From Scatophagus argus (taxonomy: Eukaryota > Chordata > Actinopteri > Scatophagidae): a stretch of DNA of 64,000 nt. Positions 12,778 through 26,379 of this stretch are shown in pieces. The translations under genes were made by a program, and so were the position numbers. The DNA lies in assembly GCF_020382885.2 (NCBI RefSeq), contig NC_058498.1:24457001-24521000 (forward strand). The letters run 5' to 3'. A model generated the notes under the pieces. It did no database searches. It was given only the letters and a program-made list of their open reading frames with translations, and was not told the DNA's origin. Positions within the stretch are counted from its first letter, which is position 1. Each line of letters begins with the position of its first letter.

Positions 12778-12960
12778 TTGTTAGTATGGCAGACTCAGTC
12801 TCTTGACACACCTCCAGGAAGTGGTAGAAAGAGACCATCTCATCGATAGAGATCCGTATGGTGGAATAGGCTTGTTCATATTTACCACATTTTGGACAGC
12901 GAGGCGGGATGGTCTGGTATTGAGCGTCCATCTCAGGTTCATAACTCCACCTAACCTCAC
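12778..12960 (-). CDS. Candidate internal exon of an unidentified gene (CPKC motif)
   Basis: On the minus strand an open frame reads EVRWSYEPEMDAQYQTIPP, then RCPKCGKYEQAYSTIRIS and a segment with MVSFYHFLEVCQETESAIL. It ends at a good donor (GTATGT, plus positions 12772-12777). A possible acceptor CCCAG lies at 12961-12965 but its pyrimidine tract is weak. Codon use and residue composition look like real protein, in contrast to the readthrough beyond the donor. The CxxC pair could bind metal. The family is not recognised. It may belong to the same gene as the candidate exon near 29.0 kb, but no linking exons were found. Confidence 0.45.
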
Positions 12961-14996
12961 CTGGGATGAGCCTGTGTGCGTTCTTATCTACTGTATCTAT
13001 CCATCAAGACTGCAGGAGAAACAATGAATTAATCCATGTTTCCCTGATACTTCTAATGTTAAACACACAAACACTCACAAATACAGTTTGTCTCCCCTGC
13101 AGCAATACTACCACAGCGTTCTTGTTTGTTCATGTTTCTCTATCCAGCAAGGTGCCTCTAACTTCTTTCTCAGGCTGTCTCTCCGTCATAATCTCTGCAT
13201 TAGAAAGTAAATCTGATTAAAGGACATTTGCATATGCCCGGCCCCGTGACTGTCACAAACAACTGCAACCTGCTGTCAGGGTGTGACTCCACACTTTCAC
13301 CTTTGTCGACTCTATGACATTACTGAGCTGTTATTTTAAGCAGCAGTGAACCTGGATTACATGCAGGCAAAGCTGAGACACATCAAGCCTTTACAGCTTT
13401 TGTAAAACATTCCTCAGAGAAAGCAATTGATGTGAGGCACTTACATGGAACCAACTTTAAAAAAAAAAGGATTTCTGAAATAAAGACTTACAACATGCAA
13501 AAACCTACACTGCAATTGAATTCCATTTTTAATGTAGTTATTACAGCAAGAGTGGCATTTAACCGCATATGGTTATGATTTAACACAAAAACCACAAAGA
13601 CTGAAGGACCTTCAGCTTGCCCAGAAACATGCACTCAAGTTTGAAAGTCATGTATATTCATATGTCTTCATATCTGAAGTTCTGCAGAACCCAAATAAAA
13701 GTTAGCTTCCTAACAGGATTTACAATCTGTCAGTGTGTCATGACAGGCAGAGCCTTGTGTTTAAAAAGGCATGAAGGTGGTGATTATGAATGACCATGAC
13801 TATCACAGCCTCTAACATGCCCATCTGTAACATATGATAATGTATTACGTATAAATGTCTGGCCTGCGATGCTGGGTTCATGAAAATAGAGCCCTTAAGG
13901 TTAGCTTTCCTGAGGTCTTTTTTCACAGAAAGAAGAAAAGAGGAGGTTTACTTCAACATGCATCCTGTATCATTTGGGTTACCTGTATTCATAAACTTGA
14001 ACTTGTTTAAAGGCATTAAACAACACCAACATGACTCCCTGTACCTTTATTCTTTGAGCTGCCAAGATCTGAAATAAATTATTTTTGCTCATGAAAGAGT
14101 CAGCAATCATCATGATTTTAAAATGAAGGTAACTGATGTATTTACTCTCTGATGTTTGACAATAACAATTTAAGGCTATATAAAATATGTATGTGTAGTG
14201 TTTGGTTTGTTGTTTGTATTATAGTTATATATACAGTAGTTACCTAAACTCTTCTGCTGTTATTATATCAGATAGTGTCAGACAATTTAAACTAAAAAAA
14301 AAAACAATGTTCCCGAAAGCAATATCACGAGATTGAAAGATGCTCCTGATGCTGCAGCTGTTTCTTGAGTGCACGCCTTACAGCCAACCACAAACCGAAA
14401 CCAGCATTTCATTTCATTGCACAGTTATTGTATTAAATTCTTTTTGTAATTAATTTTGTTAGTTTCTTTTAGTCATTATACATGTCTCTCAATGCTGATA
14501 TCGCCATTTAATATACACATTTTGGATGTTTCTCTTAACATTGTATTGTGTCATATGATGCTCAGATTATTGTGCCAAAATCAAAACTTTTCTACTCAAA
14601 ACATACACACATATACATAAATGAACTGCGCTAGAACATTTAGACTTTTATCGGTTTTCCCTTTGCACATCACCCATGAGTACATTCAAGAAAAACTTGA
14701 ACAATTAAAGAAAATCAAGAAATATTTCTTCCACAATTTAAGACAAAATTCATGTCACTTGTCCACATTGCTGGCAGTTATGTCACAAAAAAGATTTAGT
14801 AAAAAGGAGATAAGAAGCTCAAAAATAAAACCAATTCAAAATGAAAACAATGTCTGCTGTGTAGATCCGAACATTTGGGTGGATGCCTTTTCGTCAAATG
14901 GTTAATGGTCCAATAGCCAACGCTGGTCACGCCAGGCAGGTTTACATCATGTACCAACATGTCCCAAGACTACTAGTAGCTACAGAGTATGTGAAC

Positions 14997-14997
<1 letters not shown>

Positions 14998-15022
<25 letters not shown>
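14998..15022. repeat. (CA)n microsatellite
   Basis: About 12 CA units. Confidence 0.95.
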
Positions 15023-15028
<6 letters not shown>

Positions 15029-15312
15029 CAGTGAAAACAAGCTAATATGTTCATCACTTACACATTACTGATCCCATGCTGTCGCTCTTCTTTTTCTAAA
15101 ACAATCCACACAGATAGGATGGTCCAAGCCACGTGGCTAAACCAGCATTCAGTCCAACATCCACAGCAACATAACACACATACACAGGTCCAGTGACACT
15201 CCAGTCCTCAGGGCAGTCTAGTCTCCCTCAGTACTGTAGAGCCAGCCCTCCCCTTTTGTGTGTAGAGAGCAAGAGAGAGAGCGAGGGGAACGCAGTGAGA
15301 GAGACAGGGGAA

Positions 15313-15338
15313 TGTGTGTGTGTGTGTGTGTGTGTGTT
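15313..15338. repeat. (TG)n microsatellite
   Basis: About 12 TG units downstream of a GA-rich segment. Confidence 0.95.
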
Positions 15339-16803
15339 TGTTCTTGCCGTAGTGGGGGTCTGAGCCTCTCCTGGCAGCCTTGTGACCGGCTGAGCGGCTC
15401 AGTTTTTACCACAGTTTACACAAATATCCTCAACAATACTCCCATCAGGCAGCAGGGACTTCCCTTCCCGTCTGCATCCTTCCCTGTTTACTCCCACCTT
15501 TCCTTCCCCCTCCTCCTTCTTCTGTGTCCCCCTGAAAGATGCTTTTCTGTTTTTATGACATATTCTTAAGAGAGAGAGAGAGAGAAAATGGTGTTGAACA
15601 TTAGGGTCATAAGGTCAGATTTGAAGCCACAGTGCTCTTCTTTACGTTCTTCATTGTTTACCTTTTCTTCTTTTTTTTACCACTCTATTCTTTTCCCTTT
15701 CTCCAGTTCCATGGAAACAACCCTGTTTTCCTCCTTCCCTTTTTTCACGTGTCCCTTCATACTTTGTCATCCTGTGTAATGGAAGCCACACAACAGCAGC
15801 AGCTCCAGTCAGTGTGAACACTGTGCACTAGAGGTGTTCTGGCCAGCCCAGTTACCAGAATAAACTGGGGCCACTATGCATATCTGCAAACCATACATAT
15901 GTTAGTTTTGTACGTTTTATGCATATCACATCAACATGTTTACAGAACACATAAGTTCACTCTGCTCACTTTGCAGTGGAATGACAAGAGACGGAATTTT
16001 AAGCCAAAATGGGATCTTTTCCTAACCTTAGCCAAGAGCTTTATGTGCCTAAACCTAACCGGGCCTGAAGCACAGCATTGTCACAACATAAATCTGAAGC
16101 ATAAAGTTTCAAATTAACAAATGTTTAGTTTCAGCACGTCCCCAGTTTGCAGAAATATATAGCATCAACCATACCAACCAATACCACCAAGCTGATGACT
16201 GTCACAACTCATTTTTATAACGCTTGCTTTGGTAGTTAGTGATGTATGCTACTGTCGTCTGTGGGGCATAGACACAAAGAATGAAATGCAAATTTATCCT
16301 TTCATTTCTTTCAGCCTTCCCTGTGGGTACTTAACCTGTTCGGTGCGTGCTGAGCACCCACATTTATTCTGGTGACTGGGTTGGTTCTGGCAGTGCTCAG
16401 AGTCCTATGCACATTCACTACATACATAGTTTGGAAAAAAATACATTATTAGTGCTTAAGTGAAACGTGAGCTGTTACACGGCCTGTGAAAGCAGCTGTA
16501 CTGATTCAAATTAAAATCTGTTTCAGGTGCACAGGATACAGTAACAAAAAACCACTGTGGCATGGGTCATCTGTTGCTCAGTGTGTTTCAATCCAGCTGG
16601 TTTTACAGCCATTTACAGTGTGTCAGAACATCAAATATGTGTAGCAGACCATAAACTTCATCAAATGAATTCTTGCAATAAACATATTTCTATCATGCTT
16701 CCAGATGGATTTCAAACTGAAGAAAGGAATATCTCCAAATCCTATGAAAGCTGTTCACTAGTAGTTCACTGACCAAGTCTCAGCTGGCCTCTTTAGGTTT
16801 GTT

Positions 16804-16808
<5 letters not shown>

Positions 16809-16838
<30 letters not shown>
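16809..16838. repeat. (GT)15 microsatellite
   Basis: Uninterrupted GT run of about 30 bp. Confidence 0.96.
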
Positions 16839-16840
<2 letters not shown>

Positions 16841-17704
16841 ACATCCACAGATGTTGTGACTGGTCAGATCTTCAGTCAACCATTTGCTTCTGCATGTCAC
16901 ACACTAATCAGGCGAATGCCAACCCAAAGACATCTGGAGCTAAATCAGAAAGCTTCCTCTTGCTCTGGGTAACCACACAAACACATTCTGACTGACTTTC
17001 TCTTTTTTCTTCTTCTTCTTCCTTCCATCTATTTGAGGTATTTTCCATCATGTTTACAAGGTGGTCTTTAAAATCAGTTCCACTTGTGCCTTTATTTCCC
17101 CCTCAATGGTTCCTCAGAGTAGTCTCACAGTCCCAGTGTCCACCTTTCCCATACGTCTCCAGTGTCACCCCTCCTCCCTCAACTGTCCCCCTCCTCCTTC
17201 CGCTTCCCCTCCTCTTCCTCCTCTCCCATGCTCCATGCACCACAGGCCTGCGTGTTGAAAATAGAACATTTTCTTCAATAAATCACTGGTCTACATGGCT
17301 TTGTTGTTCAAGTGCCATGTGAATGTGTGGAGCCAGAGCGGAAAGGACTCGGCCTTGAAGGACAAACACTCTCACCATCAGATGTTCTCCATCTGATCTT
17401 CCCTCTGTGTCCAGTTAATCCTCTCACTGTAGTCTACTTAGAGGCAGTTGTAAGGTTATCACATAAACTATCACACAAATCCAACCTATAAAGAAACATC
17501 AGGTGACTCACATAACAAAAATCTATAGCAGAAAGTGGAGTCAACCTCAAAAAAATGTGCTTTTAGTTGATCAGTCAATATGAGTCTTAGCTGTTGTTCA
17601 GTCAATGTGTATTTTCTGATTGGCACTGACCAATGATTTTTCTTTTTTATTTATTTCAAGATGTTTTGACATTCATTTTTTTGGTTTCTTTTAACATTAC
17701 TGAT

Positions 17705-17850
17705 CAAACATATCTGTGGAGGTTCTCAGTCATCCAGGTCATATTCACTCAAAGAGTTAAAGCAAGGCATCTGGACTTCTGAAGATTTGGCTTGAAGACG
17801 TTTTGCTGCTAATCCAAGTAGCTTCATCAGTTCTGGCCAAACTAATGATT
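17705..17850 (-). mobile_element. Retroelement tail fragment (Penelope-like or other, unassigned)
   Basis: The minus strand carries GATGAAGCTACTTGGATTAG, then AAACGTCTTCAAG and CCTGGATGACTGAGAACC. This is a very common dispersed sequence in fish genomes, often at the 3' end of retroelements. I cannot assign the class from this fragment. Confidence 0.5.
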
Positions 17851-19004
17851 ACTGATCAAAGTAATTGCTGAGACCTGGGAACATGACAACATCAATGCAA
17901 CAGTCTGATGGGGCAAGAAACAAGAGCAGTCACCATTTTGTTTGGATGGAAGGCTGAAATGATGCTGGTAAGAACCTCAAAATGCTGATATTAACCCCAC
18001 CTTGCAGATGTTTACAATGTAAAGAGGAGTTAAGAGAACTCAATACAAAACAGACATGAAAATCTACCCAAACCCTGAGTACAGGAATCAGAGGTCAAAA
18101 TAAACCCAGGACTACAATAAAAAGCTGACAAAACTGTCTTGTAAAGATTGTCTCTTAATCTATCAGCTACAGTCCATAACAATCAGCTGCAGGGAGGATG
18201 CTTCATTACATCATGGATTACATCATTGCAGGCTTGGCTACCTCACTGAAAATGACCTTCTCCTGTTGCAGCTACTAAAACACCACAGACCTAAACCAGG
18301 CCAAACATTCAAAGTCATAGTCCTTTGGGCATCCACATGATGAGGACATGAGCAAATCAGCGAGTAAAGACTGAAAATGTCTGCCATCACTCAGTGCTGT
18401 TTCACACACTACCTACAGCAATAATTGATGAGCAGGATGTTCCCATCAGTCCCACAGCTTAAGGGAACAGCTGTTGTTTTCTGCTCTCTGTTGTGCCACA
18501 ATTATTTATGAAACATTTTTAAAATTTCTTCACCCAAAAAAACTTTAGGCAAAACTTCTGATGCTTATAGGCTGGCTCCGGGCAACACTGACAACCTTGC
18601 AGTGATTGAGAAGAAAACCGAAGAAGAAAGTACTGACTTATTTTATACATTACTGTGTCCAGTTGTTATTCTAATCAGGTCTGCAATTAATAATAATAAT
18701 CATAGTTGATTCAGTTGCATAAAGAGTAAGGCTGACATTTATTTTAGGTTATTTTTTTGTCAACAACTCTCATGAAAAGGCGAAATTTGTTGGTGTAACC
18801 CTTAATTTCTGCTGAAAATTACTAGCACAAATACAGTTTCATTGATAAAACTGTTTTATCAATATTAATCAAGAAATGGGTCAAATTAAAATGTAAAAAA
18901 ATATATAAGTTAATAAATACAGAATGTAAATGAAAGCCTAAATAAAAAAGAACTCACAACCTCTGCATACTTCAGTGTTTACTTGCTACAAACTGGCTGC
19001 TTGT

Positions 19005-19110
19005 ACCATAATTTCTAGACTATTGTGCGCACCTGAATATAAGCCGCATTAATTGCAAATCAGATCGCAATGACAAACACAGTAGATCCCTGTTAGTTTG
19101 GAGGACTGCA
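19005..19110. mobile_element. Short fragment of a dispersed fish repeat
   Basis: The run ACTATTGTGCGCACCTGAAT followed by ATAAGCCGCATT matches a terminal motif I know from a widespread fish repeat. Only about 100 bp remain. Confidence 0.35.
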
Positions 19111-19572
19111 GCAAAGTGCAAATTATGTATACTTTATGTTCTCTTCTGCACGAGGTTCTAAGATTTCGTCATCTGCCCATGGCCTAAAGGGTCAGCACAG
19201 ACTCTATGAGCAGCCCATACGTGCCTACATTGGTGTTAACAGCTCCTCTTTGCACCCAGTGTGGTAGACAGAAGCCGTCTGCACCAATGTCCATTTGGGC
19301 ATTGAAAGCATCAGCTGCCTTCAGCGAGCCTGGTCTGCATGCAGTCAGCCATTTTTTGTCAACACTGGCCACCAGCTCACTTGACCTTGGCTCATTTGAT
19401 CTGCTAAGGCTTGACCCTCTTAGAAAATCTGCACTGTGAGAAAATTAGGCCAGACTGTGGATCAATTCCATTGTTCAGCTGTATTGTTGTGTACAGAGCT
19501 GGTCAGCTGGCCTCAGTCCAGCTGACAGAAAGAAAGACAAATGCTTTCCAAAGGATATGGTGACCCACACGT

Positions 19573-19597
19573 CTACACCACCACCACCACCACCACT
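19573..19597. repeat. (CCA)n trinucleotide repeat
   Basis: Seven to eight CCA units. Confidence 0.9.
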
Positions 19598-21699
19598 GTA
19601 TCAGAGACGGAAAGAGGAAGCAGAGAGAATGCAGCTCTGACGTCATGACAACAAAGGTTGGGGGCTGGTAGGTGGGTCCTGTGGGTAATATCACTGACCC
19701 AGAGCAGCTATCAAAGGGTAGCACTTGACATTACAGTAGTTCTGACGGTGAGAAAATCCTGCTTGAAAATTATATTTCATATATTTTGTTTCCGACCCAT
19801 GACCAGGCCATATTATATATATATATATACCTCAATGAATCACCTCACTATATATGTATCAGATCTGAGAACCTTCATGATGATACCCTGTGACATCATT
19901 GGTAAGCATCATAGTAAAATATTGCCAGTTAGTAAATGTAGTTGTTCTACATTTTGCAGATTGCGCCTCTTTGCTTTATTTACAGGAGTGAGATGAGAGC
20001 ATTTATACCAATCTAATCTCGACACCGAGTATTAAGGTATTAGGTATTAAGTATTAAGGTCCAGCTGTGGTTGGCTCAGTTTAGCATGAAGGCTGGAAGC
20101 TGGGGGCAACAGTACAATGATACTACCAACTAATAACTATAAAGCTCACTAATTAGCAAGTTCTATCCTGTTCTGCAAAGGCTTGTCTTTGTTCTGATCA
20201 GGTAGTGTCCAGTAGGTTGAATGCTGCTGGAAATTAGGGCTTATAAGAACAATGAGAGCCAAAAATATAGGCTGTAAAACCAAAACAGTGAGCTTAAAGA
20301 TGCTACAACACTCCTGAGTGGAACTGCAGAATATCTAATCTTAGTGGGTTTGTCACCATGAGCAACTCTTTTCAGAGTACACATAGTCACTTGATCCGTA
20401 GTTACTATAAAAGTTTTGCAGCTTTTTTTCCTGAGCACGGTCATGCTCCCTCTGAAGTGAATCCTTTCCAGAAAGTCAATTTTGAACACATGATACCACA
20501 TGAAATGAAAGGCTGATAGTTGAGTTTACTCTCTGAGGTGAACGATCCGCTCGATCTTAATGACCCCAGTAACCTTTCCACTAGCACAACCTGCAGGACG
20601 AACACAACATTTTTAACTGTAGCTACTGGTAAAGCTCTGGTTGCACTTCTTCTGCTTTTGTACAAGCTCAAAATTTCCTTCAACATGATGTAAGTGCTTA
20701 AGCAGGAAGTATGAAGGAAGGAAACTGTATTAAAAAAGGGGGCGGGGGGACGACTATCTGTCCCAGCTGTGACCTCTGACCTTCCCATTTTTAACCTCGC
20801 TGTAAGCAGGGACACAAGTACTTCACCTTTCTTTGTTCCAAGCCACTACATCGTCACCTCAGTGTGACTGAGATGCAACACGTAGTCAACTTTTAGCTTC
20901 TCTGTGTTCTTTAGCTCTTTAGTCTCACGTGTTTCCTTCCATGAACAAAACAAACTGGGCGTCTGGCTTCGGCTACTGTATCATCACAACCAAGAGCTAT
21001 TTCAGTCTGTGACAGGATCTGTTTTATTTCATTATGTAACTTCCATCAGTGCACAAGTCCACCTAGTTTAAAGTTTCATCTCTGGCTATTCTAATCAAAT
21101 AAGCAGATTTTTTTCATCAACAAAAAAGTACTCATAAGAATCCTGTAGTTATCTATAAATGTGGTCCCAGAGAGCCCATACTCCTGCCTCTGCAGAAGCT
21201 TTGCCACTCAGGTAAATACCTGACATTCTTAGCTCGAGAAACTTATTCTTTCATCTTCACGCTTTGTTTACTTTGGCACTGGAGCTATATGATCACATAG
21301 TAGAGTATTGCAAGCATTGCAGCAATCACCAGGATGGAATGGGCCTGCAGCTGTCCATCACCCAAGCACACTAGCACACAGGTAAAAACCTGTTACCCAA
21401 AAGAAAGCTGACATGCAACAAATTGTCTGCTTCACTCTTTCCAAAATCCCCACAGTGTGTTAGTGATAGTGCAACAGACTGACATTAGAATGAAAGAGAG
21501 TGTGATCTGGCCTGGAATCCACATAATACAGTCAAGTCACCTAACGCACACAGGTAGCAGTACAATGTCTACTACAGCATTATCTTCCTGTAGAACAAGT
21601 GGTGATTTATTTTGCCCCATGAAAATACTGTAGCTGGTATTTTTACAACTTCTAGTAGTTAATGTAGTAGTCAATAATTCAATTGTCTCAGCTTCAAAT

Positions 21700-22846
21700 T
21701 GACTTATTTTAGTGATGTCTTTACTTCTAAATCCAAGCAATTAAAAAATTGTACTTGAAATTCTCTGTTATTCAACAAACAAGAACATTTTGCTTTCCCA
21801 AAAAAATTCAGAAAGAAAAGTTTAAAAACTTTTTTTTTTTCTTTTTTTTTTGTGCATCCAACCAGCCATCATTGCCATCTTTGCAGACAGCACTAGTGTG
21901 GCTATTACACTCAGAAAACAACAAAAGCAGTGACTCTAAACATGAAAATACTTTTGAAACAAGTATTCCCATGCAGGCAAAGTGAAAAAGAGACTGGCAG
22001 AAAGGATGCAGGATGCATAAGGATGCATAAGGGTTTCAGTATTTGGGGCTTAACAAACTAGCTCATTCATTGCACCTTTTTGATTCATCTGATCCAACTA
22101 ACAGTCCATCAGAGCAGAGAACTCCTGTTATCCACTACAGACAGACATGACTGTTCTGTCCTGTCAACAAGAGCTTCCACACATCTGTGAAAAATATGTG
22201 CAGTCCTTGTAGCCTTTGACAGCAACATATTGTGGCCATTAACCAGACGCGTTAATGTTTTACCCAGCTCTTTTGTCTTCTCCACCTATTACCCCCCTCA
22301 TCTCTGCCTCACAGATGTTAAATGTCCTCCCATTTAACCCAAGTTACCTGAACTTCATTTCTTAGCAAAGTAGTTCACTATATGATGAAATATGAAATGA
22401 AAATATCTTCGATATCTCCTGCGGTCTTGTAATTCCATCCACACTCACTTGTGGCTACTAATCCTCTTAGTCCCATTGGTCTACCAACAGATGACTGAGC
22501 CTCTCCAAAGCTGCCATTCCTGTATCTGGGTTTACATTGTTTTCATTTAAACCCATCAGAACAACAAAGAAATGAAGCTACTCCACACATACTGCAATGT
22601 TAGGAGGCAGGTGTGCTTCATATTTTGAACATGTTAAAGAATAATTTCTAAATTAAAGTGTTTTGAGTGGTACCACTTAATTATCTCTTAAGCCACACAG
22701 ATAATGGATTAATGGTTATTCATTATTTTATCAATAAATTTGGCTTAAATCTGGGAAAAACCTATTAAAATTAAGGTTTTTATGCTATGAGTATTCCCTA
22801 CCTGACTTATTTTAGTGATGTCTCTACTTCTAAATCCAAGCAATTA
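21700..22846. repeat. 44-bp direct repeats 1.1 kb apart
   Basis: The segment beginning TGACTTATTTTAGTGATGTC and ending ATCCAAGCAATTA occurs at 21700-21743 and again at 22803-22846 with one mismatch, same orientation. The 1,059 bp between them show no transposon hallmark. Confidence 0.9.
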
Positions 22847-24389
22847 ATTTCACTGTTATTATTACTGAAGAGAAACACAGCAAAATCATAAAAATTGCAA
22901 CCACGTTGTATGAAATCAGAAGTAACACTGTTCTCTGGTCGTATACCTTAGAGCAAAGCACTAAACCCCACTTGCTGGAAATGACAGAAGTGAGCCCTTC
23001 ATAGCTACGTTACAGTTTCACTCTACCTTGCGGTAGTCTCCAAGAATCCAGCACTACATCTAAAACGATCCATCCATATTTACACTTTCAGTCCAAGGAC
23101 AGGAAATTCCCCGCACACTCAAAGAGATATTGTCCTCCTTTCTGCTCTCTAGGTTGCCCGGAGCAACAAAACACAGCAACACTGAGCATCATCCCTCCCT
23201 ACAGCCTGACCTTTTTCACTGGAAACTCTGAAGGTCACTCATGAGGTCCCTGTAACACACCCTCCTTTGATAGCCCACCAGTTTAGGAGGCGTTCACAAG
23301 CTGAGCGGGGGCAGAGCGTTCAGTTCAAGGGAGCTTTAAATTGAACAAGAATCTAACTGTCTGTCTGAGCGGCAGCAGGACGTAGCACTAATCACACTAA
23401 TCATCCTGACAGCATGCCTCAGTGGGGCAGGAGTAGCCATTTTAGATCAGGCATCCATAAAGCACCACAACAGTTCATGAATTACGGATGAGCTGAAGGC
23501 AGAGGCTACGGTAAATTACACATCCTGGTACTGCTGTGATGTCATCAGCCACCAATAGGGGGGTTCGCTGTGAGTCATGTTGTCGCATGGTCTGTGGGCA
23601 ATGACAAAGAAGGGGCATTAGTGTGTAGGAGTGGATGTGTGGAGGTAAAGTCTTGATGTCATTACAAATGTAAGATTAGATTTCCCGCAATATACATATA
23701 CCACAGACATTGTTTCTATAGGGATTTGACAGTAATACGTAGCTTAAAAAAAAAAAAAATCTTATTGTACCAATATAATACACTCACACCTGACAACGTG
23801 GATTTCGCATGTTCCTACATTTTCGTTTAGATCAGTTCACATATCATACACAGACTACTGACCACAGCTCCAAGTTTGATTAGCTGTCATATTTCGTTCT
23901 ATTAAAAGGTGTAATATGTAGCAACTTTGCTCAAAAAAAATAAAAAGTATAGACTCATACAGCAGTAATTTCTCCCAGTCATCACTTATGAGGCTCTAGA
24001 AATGTATCATGGTTTCTGTATCTGCAGAGATTCTCCCTCTGGCTGCTCAACACAAAGTCAGAGTTCATATCCAGGCGTCTTTTCAAAGCCTTACTTCTCT
24101 GCCAACACCTGTTCTGTCGCATTCTTCCACAGCTGAGCAGCAAACACATCATCATGTATGTCAACGCAAGCAGTGGATATGTGTCATTCCTGATTCTCTT
24201 TCCAATCTGTGAGTGAAAGGTGTGAAGTTGTCTTCTCAGACCTCAAGAACCATTTCCTGACAGATTCACTGATTTAAACTGGATGGACAAATGGCAGAGG
24301 GATGAATGAATATGTGGAGAAAATAGCATGCAGCTTCTAATTGTATGAAGTATGATATGCTTACACACCATAACAATAACAATAATGAT

Positions 24390-24758
24390 CCATCCATCCA
24401 TCCATTTTCTATACCGCTTATCCGTCAGGGTCGCGGGGGAGCTGGAGCCTATCCCAGCTGACTACGGGTGAGAGGCGGGGTTCACCCTGGACTGGTCGCC
24501 AGTCAATCGCAGGGCCAACACACAAAGACAAACAACCACACACTCTCACACTCACACCTAGGGGCAATTTAGAGTAGCCAGTTAACCTAATGTGCATGTT
24601 TTTGGTATTGTGGGAGGAAGCCGGAGTACCCGGAGAAAACCCACGCAGGCACAGGGAGAACATGCAAACTCCACATAGAAGGGCCCAGACCGGGATTCGA
24701 ACCTGGGACCCTCTTGCTATGAGGTGACACTGCTAACCACTGCACCACCGTGCCGCCC
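24390..24758 (-). mobile_element. Complete tRNA-derived SINE with 12-bp target-site duplication
   Basis: On the minus strand the element starts with a tRNA-like head. A-box TGGTGCAGTGG and B-box GGTTCGAATCC are both intact for RNA polymerase III. A conserved body follows, and it ends in a (TGGA)n tail. The 12-bp sequence AACAATAATGAT flanks it exactly (24378-24389 and 24759-24770), proving insertion by target-primed reverse transcription. The body matches a repeat I know to be very common in spiny-rayed fish, whose family name I will not guess. It encodes no protein and relies on a partner LINE. Confidence 0.93.
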
Positions 24759-24770
24759 AACAATAATGAT

Positions 24771-26379
24771 AATACTACTAATAATGATGAAAGCAGCAAC
24801 AGAACAAGTCTACTTGCACAACTAATGGCACACATTATGCAGTGTAGGTTTAGTACATATAAACCCTGGAGAATGATCTTAGTAGCTAGTTTAAGTTTAT
24901 TTCGTATTCCTAGACTTCATTGATTTCATTTTATAGTAGTTAACTGTTGAGGTGTTTATATTGTGTTTTGTTTCATACATACATCCTCAAGTGCCTTTAT
25001 TTGTTCTATGTGACTTGTCAGCTTTAACACTCCAAATGTTCACTGGAAATTAGCAAATGCTTCAACAGTTCAGAATCTTTGTGACAATGAGATGAGAGGA
25101 TTGATCTGAATCTCTTAAGTACCGTCAAAAAGAATTGTAGAGCCTTCATTAATCAGTATTTACAAACGGTGTATGAAAAATTAGACAAGCTACAATTAAG
25201 GAAGGGATTTTTTTTTTTTTTTTTGACCGAAACTGACCGGGTGATAAGGGTAAGGTACATGCAGTGATTTCACAAGAGGATCAGATGACCATATGATGTG
25301 ACAGTCATACAACACAGACAGAGTTCATATAATTAGTCCAGTGATTTCACATACAGTGAGGAGAGCTGAGGTTAACTCAGATCAATTATTTCCCATCATG
25401 TCAGCGTTTTGCTCCACTCACTCTGTCTTTTCCATGTGACACTACTGAAGGGCCAACAATCAGATGACAGGCTGTGTGTTGACTGTCTCTAATAGGACTG
25501 GACAAAGAAATAAGAGAGAAGACTTTGAGCTTTGGAATCAGCAAGGGGAGAAGGACTTCTGTTGTCCGAGAGCATCATTTGCCCTGGGCTTCTGAGCCCT
25601 GAATGTCCTTTTTTAGTTTTTACTCTCCCATGACAAATCATAAACGTGCAGCCTCAGATGTTCGGGGCTCAGCCCCTGATCTTTCAGAATCCCAGAACAC
25701 CCCTGATGTGGTCATCCTGTGTAATAATACAACCACTGCCTGAAGCTGTGGTCCTGCAACCAACTGTGTGTTTCTAGCAGGAACGAGTGAGCTCCCTGCT
25801 GGTGAATGAACAACAGTGTTTTTAAGGATTTAAGGAGCATGTTTTTGCACATGGCCTACTCTGGTCCTGCAGTAGTGGTAATGTGTACAACTTCATCAAG
25901 TATCTTTAAATGTTAACAAGCTCCTCGTGCACTTCTGGCTCTGAGCATTGGAACACAAAATAATATTCCTGTATACATGATTCTGAAATTATCTGCTTTG
26001 GTTCGGACAAGCCGTTAACGAAGTATACTTGACTTATACTCATAAGTATAGAGAAAAGTAAATTAATACTTACACTAAAGATATAGATTATACTAAAGCT
26101 TATACTTGCACTGTACAATACTTTTTAGTTCTTTCTGCCACAAAGTACTAATACTTAGTATATCTTGATCCAAGTACAGAATAAGGTCAAGTCACTGACT
26201 CATGCTTACATTTAATTTAGCAGAATAAAACTGTTTTTCACTACACACATTTGCTTTGAGGCATTACCCCTGTTATAAACTTACATGTTCAAGATCATAC
26301 AGTGCTGGAGTTTAAAAGTTTACAGTAAATAGTATGTGTGCTCAATTGCATTATCTTTATGTAAAAGTTCACTGATGTA
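24771..26379. other. Non-coding sequence
   Basis: A poly-T run at about 25,208-25,224. Otherwise no feature is supported. Confidence 0.55.

Larger units (their letters stand above)
12961..17704. other. Non-coding sequence
   Basis: No supported exon. Noted: a POU octamer ATTTGCAT at 13226-13233 in a moderately complex stretch (13,200-13,450), AT-rich sequence at 14,080-14,850, and a C/T-rich stretch at 15,440-15,780. Confidence 0.55.
17851..24377. other. Non-coding sequence with few recognisable repeats
   Basis: No supported exon. The 23,100-23,560 segment is complex and repeat-free and could hold a regulatory element. A (TA)n run lies at about 19,816-19,832. The 44-bp direct repeats are listed separately. 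Confidence 0.5.

Noticed and set aside
20525..20590. Minus-strand segment reading GKVTGVIKIERIVHLRE
   Set aside because: Short, ended by a stop and without convincing splice sites; insufficient evidence for an exon.
24680..24758. A tRNA gene suggested by A- and B-box sequences
   Set aside because: The boxes are part of the SINE head; the region does not fold into a full tRNA with an acceptor stem and lies in a dispersed repeat.
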